NCBI RefSeq assembly: GCF_001921205.1
Contig: NZ_MSIE01000030.1
Coordinates: 62,001 to 126,000 of the forward strand
Length of the DNA: 64,000 nt
Source: Actinophytocola xanthii
GTDB taxonomy: Bacteria > Actinomycetota > Actinomycetes > Mycobacteriales > Pseudonocardiaceae
Reading direction: 5' to 3'
A program made the translations under genes and the position numbers. How positions within the stretch are numbered: position 1 is the first letter of the stretch; each line of letters opens with the position of its first letter. The notes under the pieces were generated by a model. The model was not told where the DNA came from. It was given only the letters and a program-made list of their open reading frames with translations, and made no database searches. Shown piece after piece: positions 1-9,557 of the stretch.

Positions 1-2
1 GG

Positions 3-947
3 CGGATCACGGCGACCGACCTGTCGCCGCGGGCGCTCGCCCTGGCCCGGGGCACCGTCCACCTCAACGAGCTGGACGTGGAGCTGCTGCGGGGCGAGTG
101 GTTCGACCCGGTGGGGGAGCGCCGGTTCGACCAGATCGTGTGCAACCCGCCCTTCGTCGTCGGCCCGGCGCGGGTGGACTACGTCTACCGGGACGCGGGG
201 CTCGCCGGCGACGGCGCGAGCGAGCTGGTCGTGCGGCGGATGCCCGACCACCTCACCGAGGGCGGGGTCGGTCAGCTGCTCGCGTCCTGGCTGCACCGCA
301 GGGGCGAGGACTGGGCGGACCGGGTCGACTCCTGGCTGCCGCGGGGCGTGGACGCCTGGTTCGTCCAGCGCGACGTCGCCGACCCCGCCCTCTACGTCGG
401 GACCTGGCTGCGCGACGCCGGCATCGACCCCCGGTCGCCGGAGGGGCGCGCCCAGGCCGACGCCTGGCTGGACTGGTTCGCCGCCAACGACGTCGAGGGC
501 GTCGGCTTCGGCTACGTGACCCTGCGGCGCACCGACGAGACCCCGACCCGCGTCGTCTGCGAGGACCTGCGCCACGCCTACGACGACCCGCTGGGACCGG
601 AGACCGCGCGCTGGCTGGACAACGTCGCGTGGCTGCGCGGGAACGAGGGCGAGCTGGCCAGCACCCGCTTCACCGTGCCGCCGACGGTCCTGCTGGAGGA
701 GGTCCACGAGCCGGCCGAGACCGGCTGGGCTTCCCTCGTTCGCAGGCTGCACCGTACCGACGGCCCCGGCTGGCAACACGAGGTCGACGAGCCGACCGCG
801 CGCCTGGTCGCCGGCTGCCGGGGCGAGCTGCCCCTGGAGGACCTGCTGACCCTGCTCGAGCTCGCCTACGGTGAGCTCGACCGGTCCGCCGCGCTGCCGG
901 TCGTCCGCGATCTCGTGCTGCACGGCATGCTGGTCCCGTCCCCGTGA
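3..947 (+). CDS. SAM-dependent methyltransferase (5' end outside window)
   Basis: The gene enters from the left edge; the frame is open from base 3, so the N-terminus and the glycine-rich SAM loop are missing. The visible part starts with an ATDLSPRAL segment, typical of the acidic motif II region, followed by IVCNPPFVV. The (D/N)PP(F/Y) tetrad is the signature of methyltransferases acting on planar nitrogen (HemK/RsmC/TrmN6 group). The remaining ~250 residues are a less conserved C-terminal region with no membrane segments. It is translationally coupled to the next gene by a GTGA overlap. Protein, RNA or small-molecule substrate cannot be decided from this fragment. The class is secure; the substrate is not. 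Confidence 0.75.
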   Translation, partial: RITATDLSPRALALARGTVHLNELDVELLRGEWFDPVGERRFDQIVCNPPFVVGPARVDYVYRDAGLAGDGASELVVRRMPDHLTEGGVGQLLASWLHRRGEDWADRVDSWLPRGVDAWFVQRDVADPALYVGTWLRDAGIDPRSPEGRAQADAWLDWFAANDVEGVGFGYVTLRRTDETPTRVVCEDLRHAYDDPLGPETARWLDNVAWLRGNEGELASTRFTVPPTVLLEEVHEPAETGWASLVRRLHRTDGPGWQHEVDEPTARLVAGCRGELPLEDLLTLLELAYGELDRSAALPVVRDLVLHGMLVPSP

Positions 948-1474
948 GCGGCGAGCTCGAGCGGGCCGAGGCGCTGCTCGTCGAGACCGGGGCGGGCGAG
1001 CTCCCGCACCCGGGTGGGACGCTGCTGGCCCACCTGCGGCGGGTGCGGGAGCTGCTGGCGGAGTGGGGCGCGCCGGCGCCGGTCCAGCTCGCCGGCCTCT
1101 GCCACGCCGCCTACGGCACCGACGGCTTCGGCGTCGCGTTGCTCGATCTCGAGGAGCGGGCGCGGCTCGTCGAGGCCATCGGCCCGGCGGCGGAGTCGCT
1201 GGTGTACCTGTACGGCAGCTGCGACCGGTCGGCGGTCTACCCGCGGCTGGACCAGTCCGAGGTGGCGTTCACCGACCGGTTCACCGGGGCCACGACCGTG
1301 CCGGCCGAGTGGCTGGTCCGCGGCTTCGTCGAGATCACCGCGGCCAACGAGCTCGACGTCGTCACGCACAACGCCGAGCTGGCGGCCGAGCACGGGCCGG
1401 CCCTGCACGAGCTGATGCGCCGCGCACGCCGCCATCTGTCCCCGGCGGCCGCCGCTCGATGGGAAGCCACCTAG
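944..1474 (+). CDS. DUF6817-type HD-like protein
   Basis: This 176-residue soluble protein starts at a GTG that overlaps the methyltransferase stop. The N-terminal half has a spaced histidine pattern (HPGGTLLAHL, then GLCHAAYGTDGF) resembling the metal-binding helices of HD-domain hydrolases and matching the pattern I know for DUF6817. No signal peptide or membrane segment is present. Coupling to the methyltransferase suggests a shared process, but the substrate is unknown. The stop codon abuts the convergent debranching-enzyme gene with no terminator space between them. Confidence 0.65.
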   Translation: MSGELERAEALLVETGAGELPHPGGTLLAHLRRVRELLAEWGAPAPVQLAGLCHAAYGTDGFGVALLDLEERARLVEAIGPAAESLVYLYGSCDRSAVYPRLDQSEVAFTDRFTGATTVPAEWLVRGFVEITAANELDVVTHNAELAAEHGPALHELMRRARRHLSPAAAARWEAT

Positions 1475-3508
1475 CTAGAACCAGTCGGGGGGCAGGCCGG
1501 TGACGGTGGCGGTGTCGGCGGTGGCGGTGAGGTCGACGGTGACCGGGCCGAGGCCGAGGCCGGACAGGGTGATGCCGCCCCAGCTCGGCGGCAGGCGCGG
1601 GGTGGTGGACAGCGTCCGGCGCGGGACGTGCGGGTCGAGTCCCAGGAGCGCGCGGACCAGCAGCAGCGGGGCCGCGGCCGCCCACGCCTGGGGCGAACAC
1701 GACGTCGGGTAGGGCACCGGCGGGCTGAACTCCTCCCTGGCGAAGCCGCAGTACAGCTCCGGCAGCCGACCGCCGAACGCGGCGGCGGCGTCCAGGACGC
1801 CGCCGGCCAGCCGCTGGGCCAGCTCGACCGCCCCGGGCAGGTGGGCGTAGCGGAGCAGACCGGCGACGGCGATGGCGGTGTCGTGCGGCCAGACCGAGCC
1901 GTTGTGGTAGCTCATGGGGTTGTAGGCGCCCATCGACGCCGCGAGCGTGCGCAGGCCGTAGCCGGTGTCCATGTCCGGCTCGCCCAGCCGCTCGACCAGC
2001 ACGGCCGCGTGCTCGTCGGTGGCGATGCCCGTCCAGAGGCAGTGCGCCGCGTTGCTGGTCAACGCGTCCACCGGCCGCCTGTCGCCATCCAGGGCGATGG
2101 CGAACCAGCCTCGCTCGGGTAGCCAGAAGCTCTCGGCGAACCGCTGCCGCAGCCGCTCCGCCCGCTCGCGCAGCCGGGCCGCGCCGGCGGGGTCGTCGAA
2201 CCACTCGGCGAGCTCGGCTCGGCCGAGCAACGCGGCGTAAACGTAGCCCTGGACCTCGCAGAGCGCGATCGGAGGGATGGCCGACCGGCCGCCGGCGTCG
2301 TTCACGCCGTCGGCGCTGTCCTTCCAGCCCTGGTTGACCAGGCCGCGGTCGGTGACCCGCCGGTAGGCGACGAAACCGTCGCCGTGCCGGGCGGTCCAGG
2401 CCAGCGCCGCGTCGGCGGCCGGGAGGAGCGCGCGCACCGCCTCCTCGTCGGCGCCCCACCGCCAGCACTCGGCCAGCAGCATCACGAACAGCGGCGTCGC
2501 GTCGGCCGTGCCGTAGTAGCGGCTGCCGCCGAGCACGGCCGCGCTGTCCGGGCCCCGGCGCAGCTCGTGCATGATCCGGCCGGGCTCCTCCTCGCTCGCC
2601 GGGGCGACCGCGCGGCCCTGCGCCTCGGCCAGGACCCGCAGGGTGCCCAGGGCGAGACCGACGTCCAGCGGCAACGCCATCCACGCGGTCAGCAGGCTGT
2701 CCCGGCCGAACAGGGTCATGAACCAGGGCGCCCCGGCGGCCACGAAGGGCCGGCCGTGGGCCGGGTCGTGCATCAGCAGCGCACCCAGGTCGCTCACCGA
2801 ACGGCGCAGCACGCCGGTCAGGGCCGGGTCGCCCGCGGTCACCTCGGTGCACGCGGCCCGCCAGGCCCGGGCCCCGCCGGCCGGCCCGCGCCGGGCCGGG
2901 GCGTCCAGCGGCCGGGCGGTCACCTCGGTCGACCACCGGCTCCGTGCCGGCACCACCACCCGCCAGCTCAGTGTGCCCGGCAGCACGGCCGGCCCCGCGG
3001 TGGCACCGACCGCCACGCCCCGTGCGCCGTCCGGGTCACCCAGCAGCAGCTCGCCGCCGACCACGCGCGGCTCCGCGCCGCCGGGTCGGGCCCGGCCCTC
3101 CTTGACCGCGAACAGGTCGGCGAGGTCCGCCGCCACGGTCAGCTCCAGCCGCACCTCGGCCGGCTCGCGGCCCAGGTTGTGCACGGTGACGGTTTCGCGC
3201 AGACCGTCGTCGACGACCCGGTCGCGCACCAGGAGCAGCGTGCTGCCGGCGCGCAGGACGAAGCGGGCGCCGAACGCCTCCCGCGCCAGGACCGTCAACG
3301 CCTGGGCGGGGTGCCCGTCCAGGCGCAGCTCCCAACGCGAGAGCACCCGGGTGTCCCGGACGAACAGGCCGTGGGCGGCGCCGGGCGCGATGTCGCCGGT
3401 GGCGTCGGACAGGCAGAAGGTCCCGCCCGCGACGAGGGTGACCCCGGCGGTCCCGGTCGGGGCGGGTTCCCCGGCGTTGAACGGGTCGGGCGGGTGCGGG
3501 TCGGTCAT
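1475..3508 (-). CDS. Glycogen-debranching-type (amylo-alpha-1,6-glucosidase family) protein
   Basis: The protein has 677 residues. The N-terminal ~200 residues form the beta-sandwich found in actinobacterial debranching-like proteins (GDE_N_bis type: TFCLSDATGDIAPG, HGLFVRDTRVLS). The C-terminal ~400 residues form an (alpha/alpha)6 barrel related to GDE_C and GH15/GH63 enzymes. Conserved barrel stretches are PWFMTLFGRDSL, GWKDSADGVND and SYHNGSVWPHD. No signal peptide is seen, so it should act in the cytoplasm on alpha-glucan or an oligosaccharide. ATG at 3508 is preceded by GGAGG; the longer upstream frame is non-coding. It is divergent from the TPP enzyme across a 96-bp gap. Confidence 0.8.
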   Translation of the reverse strand: MTDPHPPDPFNAGEPAPTGTAGVTLVAGGTFCLSDATGDIAPGAAHGLFVRDTRVLSRWELRLDGHPAQALTVLAREAFGARFVLRAGSTLLLVRDRVVDDGLRETVTVHNLGREPAEVRLELTVAADLADLFAVKEGRARPGGAEPRVVGGELLLGDPDGARGVAVGATAGPAVLPGTLSWRVVVPARSRWSTEVTARPLDAPARRGPAGGARAWRAACTEVTAGDPALTGVLRRSVSDLGALLMHDPAHGRPFVAAGAPWFMTLFGRDSLLTAWMALPLDVGLALGTLRVLAEAQGRAVAPASEEEPGRIMHELRRGPDSAAVLGGSRYYGTADATPLFVMLLAECWRWGADEEAVRALLPAADAALAWTARHGDGFVAYRRVTDRGLVNQGWKDSADGVNDAGGRSAIPPIALCEVQGYVYAALLGRAELAEWFDDPAGAARLRERAERLRQRFAESFWLPERGWFAIALDGDRRPVDALTSNAAHCLWTGIATDEHAAVLVERLGEPDMDTGYGLRTLAASMGAYNPMSYHNGSVWPHDTAIAVAGLLRYAHLPGAVELAQRLAGGVLDAAAAFGGRLPELYCGFAREEFSPPVPYPTSCSPQAWAAAAPLLLVRALLGLDPHVPRRTLSTTPRLPPSWGGITLSGLGLGPVTVDLTATADTATVTGLPPDWF

Positions 3509-3604
3509 TCCTGGCCTCCGGCGCGGATGGTGGCGGCGCCCCGGGTTTGCCCCGCGTGTCGGTGGGAACGCCGGCAGGAAGATCGCCCGCGTCGAGGAGG
3601 AGCC

Positions 3605-5422
3605 ATGAGCGAAGGTAGTCCCACCGGCGGCACGGTCGCCGACGCCCTTGTGCACCGCCTGCGCTCCTGGGGCGTCGCGCGGGTGTTCGGCTATGCCGGG
3701 GACGGTGTCGACCCGGTGCTGGCCGCGCTGAACCGGGCCGGCGGCGACCCGGAGTTCGTTCCCACCCGGCACGAGGAGATGGCCGCGTTCATGGCCTCGG
3801 GCCACGCCAAGTACACCGGGACGCCCGGGGTGTGCCTCGCCACCCAGGGACCGGGCGCGATCCACCTGCTCGCCGGCCTCTACGACGCGAAGCTGGACCG
3901 CCGCCCGGTGGTGGCGCTGGTCGGACAGGTCGTCTCGACCGCGCTGGGCAGCGGTTACCTGCAGGAGGTCGACCTGCATGCGTTGTTCAAGGACGTGTGC
4001 GGGCAGTACCTGCAGACGGTGTTCCGGCCCGAGCAGCTGCCGATGGTGCTCGACAACGCCATGCGCACCGCCATCGCGACCAGCACGCCGACCTGCCTGA
4101 TCCTGCCGCACGACGTGCAGCGGGCGGACGCGCCCGGGGAGCTCCCGCACACCCACGGCGTGGTGCCGTCCTCGGTCACCGTCGGCCGGTCCCGGGTCGT
4201 GCCCACCGAGGACGACCTGCGCCGCGCCGCGTCCGTGCTCGACAGCGGTCACAAGGTGGCGCTGCTGGTCGGCCGGGGGGCGGTCGGTGCCGAACGCGAG
4301 GTCGAGGCGGTCGTCGACCGGCTGGGCGCCGGGGTCACCGTGTCGCTCGTGGGCAAGCCGGTGCTCTCCGAGGACGCGCCGTGGCACACCGGCGTCATGG
4401 GCCACCTGGGCACAACCGCGAGCGCGGAGCTGATGGCCGAGTGCGACACGCTGCTGATCGTGGGCTCCAACGACCCGTGGACCGAGTTCTACCCGAAGCC
4501 GGGGCAGGCCAGGGCCGTCCAGGTCGACATCGACGCCAAGGTCGTCGGCGCCAAGTACCCGGTCGAGGTGGCGCTGGTCGGGGACACCCGGGAGACCCTG
4601 CGCGAGCTGCTGGGCCACCTGTCGCGCAACCCGGACCGGACCTGGCAGGAGCGGGTGGCGCGCAGCGTCTCGGGCTGGCGGGAGCTTGCCGAGCGGCGCA
4701 CCGGGCACCCGGCCGAGCCGCTCAACCCCGAGCTCGTCGTCCGCCGCCTGTCCGACCACCTGCCCCCGGACGTGCGGGTCGCGGTCGACGTCGGCTCCTC
4801 GACCTACTGGTACGCGCGGCACCTGCGCCTGCCGCCCGGCGTGCCGGCGCACGTGTCGAGCTACCTCGCGGCGATGGGCTGTGCGCTGCCCTACGGGCTC
4901 GCGGCCAAGCTCGACGCGCCGGACCGCCCGGTCGTCGCGCTCGCCGGCGACGGGGCGATGCAGATGAGCGGGCTGCTCGAGCTGATCACCGTCGCCGACC
5001 GCTGGCGCTCCTGGGCCGATCCGCGGTTCGTCGTGCTGGTGCTGCACAACGGGGACCTCAACGAGGTCAGCTGGGAGCAGCGCGAGATGGAGGGCGACCC
5101 GCGCTTCGCCACCTCCCAGCGCGTGCCCGAGTTCCCCTACGCCAACTACGCCGAGCTGCTCGGCCTGCGCGGCATCCGGGTCGACTCGCCCGACGCGGTG
5201 GACAAGGCGTGGCAGGAGGCGTTCGACGCCGACCGCCCGGTCGTCGTCGAGGCGGTCGTCGACCCCGACGTCCCGCTGCTGGCGCCCCACCTGCCGGACG
5301 AGAAGGTCGACATGATCTACCGCGGACTGGCCGCCGAGCCCGACAGCGGAGCCGCCCGCGAGCAGGTCCTACGCCAGCGCTCCGACGAGGGCCACGACGA
5401 CCGCGGCCGCGGGTCGTCCTAG
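3605..5422 (+). CDS. Thiamine-pyrophosphate-dependent enzyme (pyruvate oxidase/acetolactate synthase fold)
   Basis: This 605-residue cytosolic protein shows the three TPP-fold domains in order. The Pyr domain has the catalytic glutamate in RHEEMAAFMASGHAKYTG. The central Rossmann-like domain is around residues 190-330. The PP domain has the TPP/Mg motif LAGDGAMQMSG followed ~25 residues later by LHNGDLN. The length fits pyruvate oxidase or acetolactate synthase relatives; decarboxylation of a 2-oxoacid is the expected chemistry. The exact substrate is unclear, since no partner subunit gene is adjacent. The start is ATG 3605 with a strong GAGGAGG site. The ORF is open far upstream, but that part is antisense to the debranching gene. 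Confidence 0.8.
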   Translation: MSEGSPTGGTVADALVHRLRSWGVARVFGYAGDGVDPVLAALNRAGGDPEFVPTRHEEMAAFMASGHAKYTGTPGVCLATQGPGAIHLLAGLYDAKLDRRPVVALVGQVVSTALGSGYLQEVDLHALFKDVCGQYLQTVFRPEQLPMVLDNAMRTAIATSTPTCLILPHDVQRADAPGELPHTHGVVPSSVTVGRSRVVPTEDDLRRAASVLDSGHKVALLVGRGAVGAEREVEAVVDRLGAGVTVSLVGKPVLSEDAPWHTGVMGHLGTTASAELMAECDTLLIVGSNDPWTEFYPKPGQARAVQVDIDAKVVGAKYPVEVALVGDTRETLRELLGHLSRNPDRTWQERVARSVSGWRELAERRTGHPAEPLNPELVVRRLSDHLPPDVRVAVDVGSSTYWYARHLRLPPGVPAHVSSYLAAMGCALPYGLAAKLDAPDRPVVALAGDGAMQMSGLLELITVADRWRSWADPRFVVLVLHNGDLNEVSWEQREMEGDPRFATSQRVPEFPYANYAELLGLRGIRVDSPDAVDKAWQEAFDADRPVVVEAVVDPDVPLLAPHLPDEKVDMIYRGLAAEPDSGAAREQVLRQRSDEGHDDRGRGSS

Positions 5423-5431
5423 GGAACGTCC

Positions 5432-6352
5432 TCAGCCGCCTCGGACGGCCTGCCAGGCGTCGCCGAGGATGGTGGGCAGGTCGGACCGGACGGGGTGCCA
5501 GCCGAGCTCGGTCCTCGCCCGGGTGGGGTCGGCGACCAGGACCGGGGGCTCGTCGGCGGCCGGCGCGAACCGTACGGGCACGGGGCCCGCGGTGACCTCC
5601 TCGGCGACGGCGAGGACGTCGCGGATCGTCGTGCGCCGGCCGCTGCCGACGGTGTAGGCGCGCCACCGGCCGGGCACGCAGGCGTCCAGGGCGCGCACGA
5701 ACGCGTCGGCCAGGTCGGCGACGTGCAGGAAGTCGCGCTCGGCCGACCCGTCGCCGTTGACCACCAGCTCCGGCGCATTGCCGGCCCGCACGGCGAGGAC
5801 CTTCGGGATGAGCCGGGTGAGCTCGGTGTCGGCCCGGCCGGCGGCGGCACCGGCGACGTTGAAGGCGCGCAGGCTGACCGCGCCGACGGCGCCGCTCGCC
5901 GCGAGGTCGGCCGCGGCGAGGTCGGCGGCCAGCTTGGTCGCCGCATACGGGTTCCGCGGGTCCGCCGGCTGGTCCTCGTCGACGGGTTGACGCCGCGGGC
6001 TGCCGTAGACGGCGGCGGTGGAGGACAGGACCAGGCGTGCGGGCTCCGCGCGGGTGCGCAGCGCGGACAGGACGTTGAGCGTGCCGACCAGGTTCGTCCG
6101 CCAGTACTCCAGCGGCTCGGCGAACGAGTCGCGGACCCGGACGAGCGCGGCGAGGTGACAGACCGCGTCGGCCCCGGCCGCGGCGGCCGCCACCGCGTCG
6201 GCATCGCGAACGTCGGCTCGGACGAGCCGGTCGGCCCCGGGCGGAGCATTCCCGCGCCGGCCGAGCGCGGTCACGGCGTGGCCACGCTCGGCCAGCGCCG
6301 CGACGACGGCGTACCCGACGAAGCCGGTCGCGCCGGTCACCAGAACTCGCAC
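5432..6352 (-). CDS. NAD-dependent epimerase/dehydratase (extended SDR)
   Basis: The protein has 306 residues. It begins with the Rossmann dinucleotide motif VTGATGFVG and has the extended-SDR active site, with Ser in LSSTAAVYG and the YxxxK of NPYAATK. A substrate-binding loop with [13 protein letters not shown] is typical of nucleotide-sugar epimerases such as GalE-like enzymes. GTG 6352 is chosen because the Rossmann strand must start there and AGGGG lies just upstream; an upstream start would add an implausible tail. Only 44 bp separate it from the divergent RNase Z gene. The sugar nucleotide acted on is not evident. Confidence 0.8.
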   Translation of the reverse strand: MRVLVTGATGFVGYAVVAALAERGHAVTALGRRGNAPPGADRLVRADVRDADAVAAAAAGADAVCHLAALVRVRDSFAEPLEYWRTNLVGTLNVLSALRTRAEPARLVLSSTAAVYGSPRRQPVDEDQPADPRNPYAATKLAADLAAADLAASGAVGAVSLRAFNVAGAAAGRADTELTRLIPKVLAVRAGNAPELVVNGDGSAERDFLHVADLADAFVRALDACVPGRWRAYTVGSGRRTTIRDVLAVAEEVTAGPVPVRFAPAADEPPVLVADPTRARTELGWHPVRSDLPTILGDAWQAVRGG

Positions 6353-6396
6353 GGGTCCCCCTGGGGTCGGTGCACGATACGTGGGATTCTCTCGCG

Positions 6397-7329
6397 GTGT
6401 CCTCACGTGAGCTGGTCGTGCTCGGGACCGCGAGCCAGGCGCCCACCCGGTACCGCAACCAGAACGGGTACCTCCTGCGGTGGGACGCGGAGGGTCTGCT
6501 GTTCGACCCGGGCGAGGGCACCCAGCGCCAGATGCTGCTGGCCGGGGTGAGCGCGCGGGAGATCGACCGCGTCTGCCTCACGCACTTCCACGGTGACCAC
6601 TGCCTGGGCGTGCCGGGCGTGGTGCAGCGGCTCTCGCTGGACCGGGTGCCGCACGTCGTCGAGGCGCACTACCCGGCCTCGGGTGCCGAGTTCTTCCGGC
6701 GGTTGCGGTACGCGACCTCCTTCCACGAGGTGGCGGAGCTGCGTGAGGTGCCGGTGGAGCGGGACGGTCCGGTCGCGACCGGGGCGTTCGGGACGCTCGA
6801 GGCGCGCCGCCTGGACCACCGGGTCGACGCGTTCGGCTACCGGCTGGTCGAGCCGGACGGGCGGCGGATGCTCCCCGAGGCGCTGACGCGGCTGGGGGTG
6901 AGCGGCCCGGACGTGGGCGTGCTGCAGCGCGAGGGCGTTCTCGAGCACCGGGGCAGGTGGGTGGAGCTGGCCGAGGTGAGCGTGCCGCGGCCGGGACAGC
7001 GGTTCGCGTTCGTGATGGACACCCGGCTCTGCGACGCGGTGTACGCGCTCGCCGACGGGGTGGACCTGCTGGTGATCGAGTCGACCTTCCTCGACGAGGA
7101 CGCCGGGCTCGCCGCCGAGTACGGGCACCTCACCGCGGCGCAGGCGGCCCGGGTCGCCCGCGAGTGCGGGGTCCGCCGGCTCGTGCTGACCCACTTCTCG
7201 GCCCGCTACGCCGACCCCCGCGCGTTCCACGACGAGGCGGCCGGGATCTTCGACGGCGACGTCGTCGTGGCCGAGGACCTGGCCAGGGTCCCGGTCCCGC
7301 CGCGGGAGCACGCCGGTGTACCGGGGTAG
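6397..7329 (+). CDS. rnz: Ribonuclease Z
   Basis: This 310-residue metallo-beta-lactamase-fold nuclease should process the 3' ends of tRNA precursors. The zinc motif [11 protein letters not shown] (His63, His65, Asp67, His68) and the C-terminal THFSARY motif are both present. The N-terminus [10 protein letters not shown] with [10 protein letters not shown] is characteristic of the actinobacterial enzyme. GTG 6397 matches the usual start of the family; a GTG 27 bp upstream is possible. No Shine-Dalgarno is seen, so the message may be leaderless. It is a stand-alone housekeeping gene. Confidence 0.88.
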   Translation: MSSRELVVLGTASQAPTRYRNQNGYLLRWDAEGLLFDPGEGTQRQMLLAGVSAREIDRVCLTHFHGDHCLGVPGVVQRLSLDRVPHVVEAHYPASGAEFFRRLRYATSFHEVAELREVPVERDGPVATGAFGTLEARRLDHRVDAFGYRLVEPDGRRMLPEALTRLGVSGPDVGVLQREGVLEHRGRWVELAEVSVPRPGQRFAFVMDTRLCDAVYALADGVDLLVIESTFLDEDAGLAAEYGHLTAAQAARVARECGVRRLVLTHFSARYADPRAFHDEAAGIFDGDVVVAEDLARVPVPPREHAGVPG

Positions 7330-7377
7330 GTGCCAACCACCCGCCAGCCGCGTTCCCAACCTCACAGGACAGAACAC

Positions 7378-9000
7378 CTAGACCGCGAGCCAGACCGCCG
7401 TGTCCGGCGGCAGGGTGTCCCGGACCGGGGCGCTGGACAGCAGCACCTCCTCGTGCTCGGGCAGCGGCCAGGGGGTGGAGCCGAGGTTGACCGCGCACAG
7501 CAGACCCGGTTCCCGGCGGAAGGCGAGCACGCCGGGCGGGGTGTCCAGCCAGGACAGGTCGCCGTCGCCGAGGGCTTTGTGGTTGCGGCGCAGGGCGATC
7601 CCGGTGCGGTAGAGGGAGAGCATCGAGCCGGGGTCGGCGGCCTGGGCCGCCGCCGTCCGGTCGCGCCAGTGCTCGGGTTGCGGCAGCCAGGGCCGGGAGC
7701 CGTGGGGGGAGAAGCCGAACGGGGGAGCGTCGCCCTCCCACGGGATCGGCACCCGGCACCCGTCCCGGCCGCGCGCGGTGCGCCCGGAACGGTGCCAGGT
7801 CGGGTCCTGCAGCAGTTCCTCGGGCAGGTCCTCGACCTCCTCCAGACCGAGCTCCTCGCCCTGGTAGAGGTACACGCTGCCGGGCAGCGCCAGCATCAGC
7901 AGCACCGCGGCCCTGGCGCGGCGGGTGCCGAGCTCGAGGTCGGCCGGCTCCACCGGCTCGCTCTGCGGACCGGTACCCCGGGTGTCGGGGCGCCCGTAGC
8001 GGGTCACGTGGCGGGTCACGTCGTGGTTGGACAGCACCCAGGTGGCCGGTGCACCCACCGCGCCCAGCGCCGCGAGGCTCGAGTCGATCACCGCGCGGAA
8101 CCGGCCGGCGTCCCAGGGGCAGCGCAGGAAGTCGAAGTTGAACGCGGTGTGCAGCTCGTCCGGGCGCACGTACCGGGCCAACCGGTAGGGCGGGGCGACC
8201 CACGCCTCGGCGACGAAGATCCGGTCCGGGCCGTACTCCTGCGCCACCCGGCGCCAGGCGCGGTAGATCTCGTGCACCTCCGGCCGGTCCCAGTGCGGGT
8301 GGTCCGGCGGGTCCGGCGGCTCCATCAGGTCCTCGAGGTCGGCCCCCACGTCCGGCAGACCGTCCGCCTTGACCAGGCCGTGGGCGACGTCGATGCGGAA
8401 GCCGTCGACGCCGCGGTCCAGCCAGAACCGCAGGATGTCCTCGAACTCGGCACGCACCTCGGGGTGGTTCCAGTTCAGGTCGGGCTGCTCGGGGGCGAAC
8501 AGGTGCAGGTACCACTCCCCGTCGGCGGTCCTGGTCCACGCCGGACCGCCGAACACGCTGCGCCAGTCGTTGGGCGGCGTGCCGTCCGCGCCGCCCGGCC
8601 GGAAGACGTAGCGGTCGCGCTCGGGCGAGCCGGGGCCGGCCGCCAGCGCCCGGCGGAACCAGGGGTGCTGGTCGGAGGTGTGGTTGGGTACCAGGTCGAC
8701 GATCACCCGCAGCTCGTGCCGGTGCGCGTCCTCGAGCAGGGCCTCGGCGTCGGCGAGCGTGCCGAACAGCGGGTCGATGTCCCGGTAGTCGGCTACGTCG
8801 TAGCCGCCGTCGGCCATGGGCGAGCGGTACCACGGCGTGATCCACAGGGCGTCGGCTCCGAGGTCCCGCAGGTGGCCGAGCCGCGAGCGGATCCCGGCGA
8901 TGTCGCCGACACCGGACCCGTCGCGGTCGGCGAAGCTGCGGACGTAGACCTGGTATACAACGGCGTCGCGCCACCACGGGCTGTGCTGATCCACTCGCAT
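7378..9000 (-). CDS. GH13 alpha-glucosidase / alpha-amylase family protein
   Basis: The protein has 540 residues without a signal peptide and should cleave alpha-1,4 or alpha-1,6 gluco-oligosaccharides in the cytoplasm. All four GH13 regions are visible: DLVPNHTSD, GFRIDVAHG (nucleophile Asp204), FVAEAW (acid/base Glu265) and LSNHD (Asp327). The DLVPNHTSDQHPWF form of region I is that of oligo-1,6-/alpha-glucosidases rather than endo-amylases. Its GGGAGGT ribosome site lies across the stop codon of the upstream GNAT gene, so the aldolase-GNAT-GH13 genes form one coupled operon. The functional link among the three is not obvious. Confidence 0.85.
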   Translation of the reverse strand: MRVDQHSPWWRDAVVYQVYVRSFADRDGSGVGDIAGIRSRLGHLRDLGADALWITPWYRSPMADGGYDVADYRDIDPLFGTLADAEALLEDAHRHELRVIVDLVPNHTSDQHPWFRRALAAGPGSPERDRYVFRPGGADGTPPNDWRSVFGGPAWTRTADGEWYLHLFAPEQPDLNWNHPEVRAEFEDILRFWLDRGVDGFRIDVAHGLVKADGLPDVGADLEDLMEPPDPPDHPHWDRPEVHEIYRAWRRVAQEYGPDRIFVAEAWVAPPYRLARYVRPDELHTAFNFDFLRCPWDAGRFRAVIDSSLAALGAVGAPATWVLSNHDVTRHVTRYGRPDTRGTGPQSEPVEPADLELGTRRARAAVLLMLALPGSVYLYQGEELGLEEVEDLPEELLQDPTWHRSGRTARGRDGCRVPIPWEGDAPPFGFSPHGSRPWLPQPEHWRDRTAAAQAADPGSMLSLYRTGIALRRNHKALGDGDLSWLDTPPGVLAFRREPGLLCAVNLGSTPWPLPEHEEVLLSSAPVRDTLPPDTAVWLAV

Positions 9001-9002
9001 GG

Positions 9003-9557
9003 TTACCTCCCGGCGGCGCTGTCGAAACGCCCGGTGTGGGTCGGTGACAGGAACACGAGGACGTCGTTGTCCATGCCAGGCACGGCTTCCGGTTCCCACC
9101 AGCCTGCCCGGCGGTAGAACGCCACGGCGTCGTGCGCGTGTCGTGAGGTCAGCAGCCAGGCGTGCCCGTCCGGGGCCTCCGTCGTCAGCTCGGCGAGCAG
9201 CCGCCGGCCCAGGCCGGTGCCGCGTACCCGCTCGCGCACGCCGAGCTCGTCCACCTCGAGCGCGCCGACCAGGAGGTCGGCCACCCGCTCGGGCCCGAGC
9301 CGTGCCGTCACCCGGCCGTAGGCGCGATCGGTCCGGAAGGGAGCGCCGGTGATCCAGCCGGTCGCGAACCCGTCCACCGCACCGCTGTCCGAAAAGGACA
9401 GAATGGCGGTGAAGCCGGGCCGGTGCACGTCCCGCCGGAGCCGTTCCAGGATCGCCGCCCGGTCCCGGTGCTCCCACGGCGGCCCGCCGAACACGTCGAG
9501 AACGGCGTCGGTGAACGCGTCGGCGACCGCGAGCACCTCGGCCCCGGTGTACCTCAC
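9003..9557 (-). CDS. GNAT-family N-acetyltransferase
   Basis: This 184-residue single-domain acetyltransferase carries the acetyl-CoA pyrophosphate loop in motif A (RVRGTGLGRRLL, the R/Q-x-x-G-x-G/A pattern) and a C-terminal AVAFYRRAGWWEPE typical of motif B. GTG 9557 overlaps the aldolase stop (GTGA). TAA at 9003 ends it two bases before the GH13 start. The substrate is unknown; small-molecule amine acetylation is the default expectation. Confidence 0.8.
   Translation of the reverse strand: MRYTGAEVLAVADAFTDAVLDVFGGPPWEHRDRAAILERLRRDVHRPGFTAILSFSDSGAVDGFATGWITGAPFRTDRAYGRVTARLGPERVADLLVGALEVDELGVRERVRGTGLGRRLLAELTTEAPDGHAWLLTSRHAHDAVAFYRRAGWWEPEAVPGMDNDVLVFLSPTHTGRFDSAAGR

Noticed and set aside
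2384-3604. Upstream extension of the TPP enzyme frame
   Set aside because: It is antisense to the debranching gene, and a strong ribosome site precedes ATG 3605, where the family N-terminus begins.
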